Positions 15,646 through 23,423 of a DNA stretch of 46,413 nt are shown here, piece after piece. The notes beneath the pieces were generated by a model. That model was not told the origin of the DNA. It did no database searches and worked only from the letters and a program-made list of their open reading frames with translations. Origin of the DNA: Microcoleus sp. EPA2 (GTDB lineage Bacteria; Cyanobacteriota; Cyanobacteriia; Cyanobacteriales; Microcoleaceae). Position numbers and translations under genes: made by a program. The stretch is taken from NCBI GenBank assembly GCA_020882975.1, contig JAHRFD010000013.1, positions 108,450 through 154,862 on the forward strand, written 5' to 3'. The first letter of the stretch is position 1; every line of letters begins with the position of its first letter.

Positions 15646-18600
15646 AATCCGGTGATGGTGAAAGCAGCCCAGTAATAGGGATGCTGATAGGGTGGGTCTA
15701 ATTCCATTGTAGCTAATGCTTGGCGATTCCTCTTAAAGAATCGGCTTAGCATAAATTCAACTTCAGAAAGTTCGGGGCTGTTTGCGGAAATCTTGTCAAT
15801 TTCCCCTTGATACCAGGTGGCTAAATCCTCGCGGGTGGCTTCTTGCAGCCATTTTTGAGCATTTCTTAAAGCCACGGGTAGAGAATCGCCTACTTCTCGC
15901 CAGCGGTGGTAAAAATAAATCATTAATAACGTACTCGCACCGGATTCTACGGGCCACAGGGTACTGACGACACAGCCAACTCCGGCGCGCATAAAACCGC
16001 TAGTCAATCCTACATATTCGGCGAGAATTGTTTGTTTGTCTGTCAATGCGGTTTCGCAGGCGGGAAGGCAGATTAATTGGTAGTTGCTGAGATTGTGTTT
16101 GATGATTTCTCTGACTGTTAATCGGTGGGTGTTGCTGAGGTATAAAGTCGATTCTAGGGGATGATCGAAATTATAGCTGCCGTGGCCCGTGAAGTGAAAA
16201 ATATTGTGCGGTTGTTGCCATAATCTTTCGACTTCATCGAGGGTAGCTGCGTCTTCTTTGAGTCGGGTGGAATTGTCGAACATTCGGCAAATAATTTCCG
16301 ATTCAATTTCCGCGGCGGGGAGAGGGGCGAGTCTTTTTGGTTGGCCGTTTTTATCGGTAATTACGCTGTGGGGATTTTCGATGCTGAGGATGGAAAGAAC
16401 CCCCCTAGCCCCCCTTGCTAAGGGGGGGACAGGAGTTTTTAAAGTCTCGGTTTGTGACGGGGGAATTGGTGTACTCAAAGTCCCCCTTCTTAAGGGGGAT
16501 TTAGGGGGATCTAGACTTGGAGGTAAGTGAGAGATTTCGGCTGGGTTTTCTATGCTTTGATCCCCCCTAACCCCCCTTAAGAAGGGGGGGACAAGAGTGT
16601 TCAAAGTCTCGCTTTGTGAGGGGGGGACTGGAGTGTTCAAAGTCTCGCTTTGTGAGGGGGGGACTAGAGTGTTTAATGTCTCGCTTTGTGAGGGGGGGAC
16701 TGGAGTATTCAAAGTCCCCCTTCTTAAGGGGGATTTAGGGGGATCTAGACTTGGAGGTAAGTGAGAGATTTCGGCTGGGTTTTCTATGCTTTGATCCCCC
16801 CTAACCCCCCTTAAGAAGGGGGGGACAAGAGTGTTCAAAGTCTCGCTTTGTGAGGGGGGGACTGGAGTGTTCAATGTCTCGCTTGTGGAGGGAGGAATCT
16901 GTTCATTCAAAGTCCCCCTTCTTAAGGGGGATTTAGGGGGATCTAGACTTGGAGATAAACGAGAGATTCCGGTAAACCGCTGTTGCAAATTAATCCCAAC
17001 GGCGGCGCTAGGCAAATAACTCACCACAAAATCCCGACTAAACAAAGCATGAATTGGGAAGCGGTGCAAGTCCCGATGCGGAATCAAAATTAAGTCGGTA
17101 ATTCCCTCTAATTGCTGTTCGATAACATCGATTTTCAATATTTCCTTAAGTCGCGCAAATTTACTTGCCATTCCCCCACGCCAAGGATGATTTTGTTGAC
17201 CTTCTTTCTGCTTAGATTGATAATCGGTGTATTGTTGATTCCACTCCTTCACCCATGCTTCAAATTCATCGGGAAAATCGCTGAAACAGGTTTCGGGAGA
17301 CAACAAGCCATCGGATTTAATGATAAATGCTGTCAGGGCTGCGTCGCCCAGATGCCAGTAAATGGCGGCGGTTGCGGGATTGAGAAGTTGCTGAATTTGG
17401 GCGTGGGTGACTGTTTCTTCGGTGGCGTAATCGGGAGTTGGCAAGGCATCTAGCAGCCAAGATAGGCAGACATTTTTATCGGTTTCTGCTGTGGCTAAGG
17501 CTTGGGCAAACTGCCCGGATTGGATGAATATATTTACGGTTAATTGTTCAAAGCTAACTAATTTGTCGGTGAGTTGCTGTTGGGTGAGTTGGGCATAGTT
17601 TTGCTGTTTCAGCAAGCGTTGCAATAAATCGGTGGCATCTCGTCGTAATTTATTGGCTTCGTCAGTTTGTTTTAAGCTGACTAAGGTTTTGATTAAACTC
17701 TGCAAAACTTCTAAATGCAGTTTTAGGAAAGCATCTGGTGTGAGAGTTTTGAGTGCTTCTTTGTAGCTGGCGGTGGCTTTATTCCAATAGGTGTACGGAG
17801 AATTGAGTTTGCCGCGACTATAATGAGCATTTCCTAGTGCTTGATGTAGTTCTCCATATCCTTTGGGATGGGTATTTTGGCGACAATATTCTAAGCCTGC
17901 TTGTAATGTTAATACTTGTCCTTCGTAGCCGCGCTGTGTCAGGTTGTGGGTTAAGAGAGTTCTGGTAACAGGTGGAGATTTAGGGAATTTTGTTTGTAAG
18001 ATTTCATAAACTAGCAGCCTATGTTTAGCTGCATTTTTGACTACATTGCCCCGATTGTACCAGGCTTCGTGTTTATCTGGTTTGAATTCTAAGGCTTTGT
18101 CGTAGGAGGCGATCGCCTCTTCAAGCAATCCTAAATTACGCAGTGCATTGCCCCGATTGTACCAGGTTTGGTGATCATCTGGTTTGAATTCTAAGGCTTT
18201 GTCGTAGGAGGCGATCGCCTCTTCAAGCAATCCTAAATTACGCAGTGCAACGCCCCGATTGTGCCAGGCTTCGTGTTTATCTGGTTTGAATTCTAAGGCT
18301 TTGTCGTAGGAGGCGATCGCCTCTTCAAGCAATCCTAAATTACGCAGTGCAACGCCCCGATTGTGCCAGGCTTCGTGTAAATCTGGTTTGATTTCTAAGG
18401 CTTTGTCGTAGGAGGCGATCGCCCCTTCAAGCAATCCTAAATTACGCAGTACATTGCCCCGATTGTGCCAGGCTTGGTGAAAATCTGGTTTGAATTCTAA
18501 GGCTTTGTCGTAGGAGGCGATCGCCTCTTCAAGCAATCCTAAATCATCCAGTGCAATGCCCCGACCGTTCCAGGCTTTGTGATAATCTGGTTTGAATTCT

Positions 18601-19745
18601 AAGGCTTCGTCGAAAGATACAAGTCCTCCTTCAAAATCTCCTTTCATACATTGCTCATATCCTCTATCGAACCAAGCCTCAGCCTCCCCATCAACATCCT
18701 CATCCCCCTCACCCGAAACTGGCGGAAACTCAACCAAAATCTCCCTACCAACATTCCCCGCCACCTCTCCCAATTCCCCACCCGCAACTCTACCCAACAA
18801 CTCCAACCTGCGCGCCAATTCCTGAAGCGATACCACCGCATTTGTAGGGGCGGTGGATGGTGCGTGCCCGCCCTCTGTACTCCCCTGCGCGCCCTCCAAC
18901 GATCGCACTCCAAACCTCCGCAACCAAGCCGCCAAATCACCATCTTTAATCCGTTTTGCGATTAAGAATTCCGCAACATCGCCTCTTCCCCAGCCCTGAT
19001 TCACCCCTTCCAGAAGTTGCATCAACTTCGACTCGTATTCCGCATCACTCAAAGTTGGAGGAACCCCCCTCTGTCCCCCCTTGCTAAGGGGGGAGGCAAG
19101 ATTTTGTTCTTCCCCCTTGCTAAGGGGGGAAGCAAGATTTTCTTTCTCCGTCAAAGTTGGAAGAACCCCCCTCTGTCCCCCCTTGCTAAAGGGGGAAGCA
19201 AGATTTTGTTCTTCCCCCTTGCTAAGGGGGGAAGCAAGATTTTGTTCTTCCCCCTTGCTAAGGGGGGAAGCAAGATTTTCTTTCTCCGTCAAAGTTGGAA
19301 GAACCCCCCTCAGTCCCCCCTTGCTAAGGGGGGAGGCAAGATTTTGTTCTTCCCCCTTGCTAAGGGGGGAAGCAAGATTTTGTTCTTCCCCCTTGCTAAG
19401 GGGGGAAGCAAGATTTTCTTTCTCCGTCAAAGTTGGAAGAACCCCCCTCTGTCCCCCCTTGCTAAGGGGGGAGGCAAGATTTTGTTCTTCCCCCTTGCTA
19501 AGGGGGGAAGCAAGATTTTGTTCTTCCCCCTTGCTAAGGGGGGAAGCAAGATTTTGTTCTTCCCCCTTGCTAAGGGGGGAAGCAAGATTTTGTTCTTCCC
19601 CCTTGCTAAGGGAGGAGGAAATATTTTCTTTCTTGTCCCCCCCCCTTACCAAGGGGGGGGTTAGGGGGGGGTTAGAATCTTTGCCAAAAATGCGAAAAAT
19701 CCGCTGAATTAATTGTTTGAGGAAGCGCCAAATTTTATCTAACAT
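15642..19745 (-). CDS. TPR-CHAT caspase-like protease with repeat insertions (CHAT operon gene 1)
   Basis: A 1367-residue protein. After a short basic leader (MLDKIWRFLKQLIQRIFRIFG), residues 26-230 are a palindrome-derived repeat (SPLSKGEEQNLA and variants). A cyanobacterial N-terminal domain follows (ESKLMQLLEGVNQGWGRGDVAEFLIAKR ... GELGEVAGNVGREIL). Six TPR motifs span residues 356-570, then a helical region, then a CHAT domain (about 790-1366). The catalytic dyad is intact: His1188 in FHFTGHGSY and Cys1230 in LICLPACETAL. WPVESGASTLLMIYFY and the C-terminal PYYWAAFTITG are further CHAT hallmarks. A second repeat block interrupts the CHAT domain at about residues 929-1118. CHAT proteins are caspase/separase-like proteases in conflict and cell-death systems. 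The target is not evident, but the two overlapping downstream genes are natural candidates. Confidence 0.9.
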   Translation of the reverse strand: MLDKIWRFLKQLIQRIFRIFGKDSNPPLTPPLVRGGDKKENISSSLSKGEEQNLASPLSKGEEQNLASPLSKGEEQNLASPLSKGEEQNLASPLSKGGQRGVLPTLTEKENLASPLSKGEEQNLASPLSKGEEQNLASPLSKGGLRGVLPTLTEKENLASPLSKGEEQNLASPLSKGEEQNLASPFSKGGQRGVLPTLTEKENLASPLSKGEEQNLASPLSKGGQRGVPPTLSDAEYESKLMQLLEGVNQGWGRGDVAEFLIAKRIKDGDLAAWLRRFGVRSLEGAQGSTEGGHAPSTAPTNAVVSLQELARRLELLGRVAGGELGEVAGNVGREILVEFPPVSGEGDEDVDGEAEAWFDRGYEQCMKGDFEGGLVSFDEALEFKPDYHKAWNGRGIALDDLGLLEEAIASYDKALEFKPDFHQAWHNRGNVLRNLGLLEGAIASYDKALEIKPDLHEAWHNRGVALRNLGLLEEAIASYDKALEFKPDKHEAWHNRGVALRNLGLLEEAIASYDKALEFKPDDHQTWYNRGNALRNLGLLEEAIASYDKALEFKPDKHEAWYNRGNVVKNAAKHRLLVYEILQTKFPKSPPVTRTLLTHNLTQRGYEGQVLTLQAGLEYCRQNTHPKGYGELHQALGNAHYSRGKLNSPYTYWNKATASYKEALKTLTPDAFLKLHLEVLQSLIKTLVSLKQTDEANKLRRDATDLLQRLLKQQNYAQLTQQQLTDKLVSFEQLTVNIFIQSGQFAQALATAETDKNVCLSWLLDALPTPDYATEETVTHAQIQQLLNPATAAIYWHLGDAALTAFIIKSDGLLSPETCFSDFPDEFEAWVKEWNQQYTDYQSKQKEGQQNHPWRGGMASKFARLKEILKIDVIEQQLEGITDLILIPHRDLHRFPIHALFSRDFVVSYLPSAAVGINLQQRFTGISRLSPSLDPPKSPLRRGTLNEQIPPSTSETLNTPVPPSQSETLNTLVPPFLRGVRGDQSIENPAEISHLPPSLDPPKSPLRRGTLNTPVPPSQSETLNTLVPPSQSETLNTPVPPSQSETLNTLVPPFLRGVRGDQSIENPAEISHLPPSLDPPKSPLRRGTLSTPIPPSQTETLKTPVPPLARGARGVLSILSIENPHSVITDKNGQPKRLAPLPAAEIESEIICRMFDNSTRLKEDAATLDEVERLWQQPHNIFHFTGHGSYNFDHPLESTLYLSNTHRLTVREIIKHNLSNYQLICLPACETALTDKQTILAEYVGLTSGFMRAGVGCVVSTLWPVESGASTLLMIYFYHRWREVGDSLPVALRNAQKWLQEATREDLATWYQGEIDKISANSPELSEVEFMLSRFFKRNRQALATMELDPPYQHPYYWAAFTITGL
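16390..16960 (-). repeat. In-frame repeat block inside the CHAT domain
   Basis: About 570 bp of GC-rich repeats encode PPKSPLRRGTL, VPPFLRGVRGDQS, SIENPAEISHLPPSL and VPPSQSETLNT units. The basic unit is 36 bp (12 residues). The TCAAAGTCCCCCTTCTT module recurs at 16475, 16709 and 16907. Its periods, 234 and 198 bp, differ by exactly one 36-bp unit. The block contains CCTTCTTAAGGGGG-type palindromes and keeps the reading frame. Confidence 0.88.
18057..18660 (-). repeat. Near-identical 102-bp TPR-coding tandem repeats
   Basis: Five complete 102-bp units begin at 18057, 18159, 18261, 18363 and 18465, with partial units on both sides. Each encodes one 34-residue TPR (AW[HY]NRG..LRNLGLLE[EG]AIASYDKALE[FI]KPD) and carries the HIP1-containing word GGCGATCGCC at the same place, varied only in one unit. 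Near-identity at DNA level indicates recent expansion or gene conversion. Confidence 0.9.
18844..18873. repeat. Dispersed GTAGGGGC repeat captured in CHAT coding sequence
   Basis: The piece starting GTAGGGGCGGTGGATGGTGC inside the CHAT gene is the near-complement of the intergenic sequence at 1757-1783. On the coding strand it encodes EGGHAPSTAPTN, a break between two conserved parts of the N-terminal domain. Confidence 0.65.
19052..19670 (-). repeat. N-terminal palindromic repeat array with higher-order structure in the CHAT gene
   Basis: Thirteen copies of an S-x-x-S-K-G core occur in two unit types. The 36-bp type encodes SPLSKGEEQNLA; the 66-bp type encodes SPLSKGG[QL]RGVLPTLTEKENLA. The middle is organised as two short plus one long unit (138 bp), repeated. 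The DNA core is CCCCCTTGCTAAGGGGGGA, a near-palindrome. The start of the array (19637-19665) has runs of eight to nine C or G. The opposite strand is also open across most of the block in two frames. Confidence 0.93.
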
Positions 19746-19822
19746 TGGTGAGATTGTGAGGCGGTTGGTTTTGGTTATTGTAGCAAGAATTGTGGGGATT
19801 CTTTGTTAGTCCCCAAGTCCGC

Positions 19823-19937
19823 CAGGGGTTAAAACCCCTGTCTCATAGCGAAAGTCCTCTCAAAGAGGACTGAAGATGTACACAATGTTTAAGGGTAAGC
19901 CCGATAGTCCGCCAGGGGTTTTAACCCTCGTCGGACT
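19823..19937. repeat. Three palindromic modules between the CHAT gene and recQ
   Basis: CAGGGGTT-AA-AACCCCTG is at 19823-19840 and AGTCCTCT-CAA-AGAGGACT at 19853-19871. An imperfect longer palindrome at 19906-19937 has outer arms AGTCCG / CGGACT and inner arms AGGGGTT / AACCCT. The second module recurs at 110-127. This lies in the leader region of the CHAT operon, so the CHAT promoter is probably between it and 19746, or embedded in it. Confidence 0.75.
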
Positions 19938-19994
19938 GCGCCACATCGCAATCTGACATTTTGAATATAACATTGTATACAACCAGGCTTGGCA

Positions 19995-22190
19995 TCAAAA
20001 ACCCACGTAATTTTGCCGCCACCAAGCACGCACTAATTTAATCTCCTCAAAGCTATAAGCTTCTTGCAAAAAATCATAGATTGCTTTCAATCTTTCATCC
20101 CCAATTATCTCAATTGCTTGCACAATTGGTTGCTGTCTTTCTGGTTCCACTAACAAATGAATATCGACTTTTTGATCCATATCTATTAATTCTACTAAGT
20201 GCCCAACAATCGTATTAGGACTCATGCCTCTGATTTCTGCTATGCCTTCAACTGTCAAACCTCTTCTGTGCAATTCCCAGGTTTGCATCTGTGTATAAGA
20301 AGGTATATTCCCAGCATTAGAACTTTGAGCTACAGCAGAAGGTGCTGCACCTGTTGGTAAGCCTTTTTCTTGGCAAAAGGTGCGGATTGCTTCTAAGAAA
20401 ACTTTCCCGTACTTATCTCGCTTGTTACTACCAACTCCGTAAACTTCTACGAATTCTGTGAGGTTTTGGGGGCGTTTTTCTGCCATGTCTCGCAAGCTTT
20501 TATCGGCAAAGATGACGTAGGGTGGCACGCATTGTTCGTCGGCAATTTGTTTGCGCAGTGTCCGTAATATGGCAAATAAACTTTCGACTTCTACGGCTAA
20601 GGAGCGATTTGTGGCTTGTACTTCGCGTTTGGGTTGAATGGCGATTTCTACTGTGCGCTGGCGTCTCATGACTTCCCAACTTTTCTCGTTGAGTTTCAAG
20701 ATGGGGAAGCCGTCGGTTGTTTCATCTACTAAACCTTGATTTAATAGCGATCGCACTAAGTTTTTCCAATCTTCTGCACTTCTATCTTTGCCGATGCCGT
20801 AGGTAGAAAGTTGGTTGTGTTGGTATTGCAATACTTTTTGATTTTTAGAGCCGCGCAACACGTCTATGATGTGATTCATGCCAAATTTTTCTTTGCATCT
20901 AGCCACGCAGGAAAGAAATTTCATGGCTTCTATTGTGCAGTCTTCTACAGGTTTTTGGTGGCAACAGTTATCGCAATTTGCACAATTTCCGGGGAATGAG
21001 TCCCCAAAATAACTTAGCTGAACTGTGCGACGACAATCGGTGGATTGAGCGTAGTTGATGACTCTTCGTAATTGTTGGCGGGCTATGCGCTGTTCTTGTT
21101 CATCGGGTTTTTGATCGATGATATATTCGATGGTTTTGACATCACCGAATCCAAAAAATAGGGTACAATGGGATGGTTCGTTGTCTCTGCCTGCTCGACC
21201 TGATTCTTGATAGTATCCTTCGAGATTTTTGGGTAAGTCGTAGTGAATGACAAATCGGACATCGGGTTTGTTGATTCCCATTCCGAAGGCAACTGTGGCT
21301 ACCATTACTTGTACGTCGTCGCGAATGAAGCGGGTTTGGTTGGTTGTGCGATCGCTATCGTTCATGCCAGCGTGATATGGTAAAGCTGGGATGCCACTCT
21401 GTTGCAATTTATAGGCAACTTCTTCTACTTTTTTGCGGCTGAGACAGTAGATAATTCCCGAACCGCCTTTTTTTTGGATTATTTGCAAAACTTCGGCAAA
21501 ACTATGCTTGTTTTTTTGTCTGACTTCGTAGTATAAATTGGGGCGATTGAAACTGGCGACGTGGATGTAAGGATTGCGCAGGGTTAACTGCTGGATAATG
21601 TCTTGGCGGACGCGCTCGGTGGCGGTGGCCGTTAGTGCCATAATGGGGATGTCTGGGTAGCGATCGCGCACTCGTTCCATTTGTCGATATTCGGGACGAA
21701 AATCGTGTCCCCATTCGGAAACGCAGTGGGCTTCGTCGATCGCAAAAGCTGAAATTCCCAACTTATCTGCTACTATATCTAAGAATGGCAAAAATCTCTC
21801 CCCCAGCAAGCGTTCGGGAGCAACGTAGAGCAGTTTAATTTTACCTTGGAGAATCGCATTTTCTCGCGATCGCACTTCCTGAGAGTTCAAAGTGCTATTG
21901 AGAAAAGTCGCCCCAATTCCATTATCTACCAAAGCTTCCACCTGGTCTTGCATCAAAGCAATTAAGGGGGAAACAACTACACTTAAACCCGGTTTCAATA
22001 GGGCTGGCAATTGAAAACACAAAGACTTGCCACCCCCTGTCGGCATCACAATCATCTGATCTCGTTTTTGGAGAGCAGCTTCGACAATTTCTCGTTGTCC
22101 CGCACGGAAGGAGTCATAGCCAAAAAAATGTTTCAGAGCTTGTTCGAGGGAGGGTGGGACAGGAGATGTGGGCAGATTCGACCCTGACAT
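19995..22190 (-). CDS. recQ: ATP-dependent DNA helicase RecQ
   Basis: A 731-residue 3'-5' superfamily 2 helicase for recombination and replication-fork repair. Helicase motifs in order are: PTGGGKSLCFQLPAL (Walker A, about residue 50), the DEAH box in AFAIDEAHCVSEWGHDFRPEY (about 154), ALTATAT, GIIYCLSRKKVEEVA and a motif VI region (YYQESGRAGRDN). The RecQ zinc-binding Cys set follows (TDCRRTVQLSYFGD, GNCANCDNC). A winged-helix RQC domain and an HRDC domain come next (IRTFCQEKG at its end near residue 605). A C-terminal helix-turn-helix-like module (WELHRRGLTVEGIAEIRGMSPNTIVGHLVELI) closes it. ATG start. It is divergent from the DUF427 gene. Confidence 0.95.
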   Translation of the reverse strand: MSGSNLPTSPVPPSLEQALKHFFGYDSFRAGQREIVEAALQKRDQMIVMPTGGGKSLCFQLPALLKPGLSVVVSPLIALMQDQVEALVDNGIGATFLNSTLNSQEVRSRENAILQGKIKLLYVAPERLLGERFLPFLDIVADKLGISAFAIDEAHCVSEWGHDFRPEYRQMERVRDRYPDIPIMALTATATERVRQDIIQQLTLRNPYIHVASFNRPNLYYEVRQKNKHSFAEVLQIIQKKGGSGIIYCLSRKKVEEVAYKLQQSGIPALPYHAGMNDSDRTTNQTRFIRDDVQVMVATVAFGMGINKPDVRFVIHYDLPKNLEGYYQESGRAGRDNEPSHCTLFFGFGDVKTIEYIIDQKPDEQEQRIARQQLRRVINYAQSTDCRRTVQLSYFGDSFPGNCANCDNCCHQKPVEDCTIEAMKFLSCVARCKEKFGMNHIIDVLRGSKNQKVLQYQHNQLSTYGIGKDRSAEDWKNLVRSLLNQGLVDETTDGFPILKLNEKSWEVMRRQRTVEIAIQPKREVQATNRSLAVEVESLFAILRTLRKQIADEQCVPPYVIFADKSLRDMAEKRPQNLTEFVEVYGVGSNKRDKYGKVFLEAIRTFCQEKGLPTGAAPSAVAQSSNAGNIPSYTQMQTWELHRRGLTVEGIAEIRGMSPNTIVGHLVELIDMDQKVDIHLLVEPERQQPIVQAIEIIGDERLKAIYDFLQEAYSFEEIKLVRAWWRQNYVGF

Positions 22191-22287
22191 TTGCAGTAGT
22201 TGGTTTGTGAGTTCTACATTATTCTATGCTTTTTGAGTACAAATACAGTTACAATAATTAAAATTCTTAATTTAACCAGAGAAACCG

Positions 22288-22572
22288 ATGCCGAAAGCAA
22301 TTTGGAATGATGCCGTTTTGGCCGAAAGCGACAAGTGCGAAGTTGTGGATAACAACTATTATTTTCCGCCAGATGCCATCAAACGTGAATACTTTAAGGA
22401 CAGCAGCACCCACACTACTTGCGGTTGGAAAGGTGTCGCTAGTTATTATAGCATTGAAGTCGGTGGACAAGTTAATAAAGATGCCGCTTGGTATTATCCG
22501 ACTCCGAAAGATGCTGCTAAAAATATTGCAGGGTACATTGCTTTTTGGAAAGGTGTTAAGGTAGAAGCTTAA
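22288..22572 (+). CDS. DUF427 domain protein
   Basis: A 94-residue single-domain DUF427 protein, full length for the family. It begins MPKAIWNDAVLAESDKCEVVDNNYYFPPDAIKREYF and continues STHTTCGWKGVASYYSIEVGG, NKDAAWYYPTPKDAAKNIAGYIAFWKGVKVE. This is the usual domain pattern with the T-x-C-x-W-K-G motif. No biochemical role is firmly established. It diverges from recQ by 97 bp and faces the YciO-like gene tail to tail, with a 17-bp perfect hairpin between the two 3' ends. Confidence 0.88.
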   Translation: MPKAIWNDAVLAESDKCEVVDNNYYFPPDAIKREYFKDSSTHTTCGWKGVASYYSIEVGGQVNKDAAWYYPTPKDAAKNIAGYIAFWKGVKVEA

Positions 22573-22589
22573 GGCTGTTTTGAGTTAAT

Positions 22590-22629
22590 CTCTTGATAGA
22601 ACAGGCAATCCAGCCTGTTCTATCAAGAG
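22590..22629. terminator. Perfect 17-bp inverted repeat between convergent genes
   Basis: CTCTTGATAGAACAGGC (22590-22606) pairs perfectly with 22613-22629 around the loop AATCCA. It sits 18 bp after the DUF427 stop and 50 bp before the YciO-like stop, the right place for a bidirectional terminator. TTAGTTTTATG follows on the plus strand. The GAACAGGC...GCCTGTTC core is also a repeat type related to 1850-1904. Confidence 0.65.
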
Positions 22630-22679
22630 TTAGTTTTATGGTATTTTCAAAGCTCGAACAGGGGGGAGTTTCTGCTATA

Positions 22680-23348
22680 CTATGACTCGGCCCAAGCAGC
22701 GGCAGCTTCCCATCCCAAACCGCGACGAACAATCACCGGTTCTTTGTCTGTTAAATCTAAGATGGTAGATACTTGATATCCAGGATCGGAACCGTCATCA
22801 ACAATGATATCTACCAAGTTTTCCAAACAGTCAAATAGTTCAGCTTTGCCAAAGCTTTGTGTGTTGCTGGCGGCTGATGGTGCTTCACCTTCATCATCAT
22901 CGGTAGTCATGTGAGCGGATGTGGAAATAATAGGATTTCCCAAGGCTTCCAACAGTGTAAAACAAATTGGGCGATCGGGCACGCGAATTCCAGTGGTTTT
23001 GCGTTTCGGGTTCATTACTAACTTTGGTACTAACTTGGTAGCTGGTAACAGAAACGTGTAAGGGCCGGGAATTAGTCGCTTGATAATTCGGTAAGCCTCA
23101 TTGCTGACAGCAGCATACTCGGCAATATTTGACAGAGAAGAACAGAGGAACGTTAAAGGTTTATCATTAGAGAGTTGCTTAATCTGCCGGACTCGTTCTA
23201 CCGCAGATTTAGCATTGATATCGCAGCCGATCGCATAAACCGTATCAGTCGGATAAAGCATTACGGCCCCAGCTTTTAGGGAAGCTTTAATCTTCTCGAT
23301 GCGGTCTTTTTGGGGTGTCACTGGATGCACTTCGTAAATAATTGCCAT
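22680..23348 (-). CDS. Sua5/YciO/YrdC-family protein (YciO-like)
   Basis: A 222-residue protein of the threonylcarbamoyl-AMP synthase superfamily, whose YrdC/Sua5 members make the t6A tRNA modification precursor. Visible features are KAGAVMLYPTDTVYAIGCDI (residues 26-45), LSNDKPLTFLCSSLSNIAEYA and the hallmark RLIPGPYTFLLPATKLVPKLV. TTGIRVPDRPICFTLLEALGNPIISTSAHM follows. The PYTFLLPATK and GIRVPDRP pattern is closer to the YciO branch, whose own role is unclear, than to TsaC/YrdC. I therefore do not assert t6A synthesis. ATG start. The C-terminus ends VIVRRGLGWEAAAAWAES. It diverges from larC by 75 bp. Confidence 0.82.
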   Translation of the reverse strand: MAIIYEVHPVTPQKDRIEKIKASLKAGAVMLYPTDTVYAIGCDINAKSAVERVRQIKQLSNDKPLTFLCSSLSNIAEYAAVSNEAYRIIKRLIPGPYTFLLPATKLVPKLVMNPKRKTTGIRVPDRPICFTLLEALGNPIISTSAHMTTDDDEGEAPSAASNTQSFGKAELFDCLENLVDIIVDDGSDPGYQVSTILDLTDKEPVIVRRGLGWEAAAAWAES

Positions 23349-23423
23349 GTTATGATATTGCAGGCTAATTGGGCGATCGAAATATCCGCTGAAACAATCA
23401 ATGATGAAAATTAATTGTTAATA

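Noticed and set aside
19017..19707. Two long plus-strand open frames (about 210 codons each) opposite the CHAT N-terminus
   Set aside because: They are openings created by the palindromic repeat, which lacks stops on both strands. The minus-strand protein continues into conserved domains and these do not.
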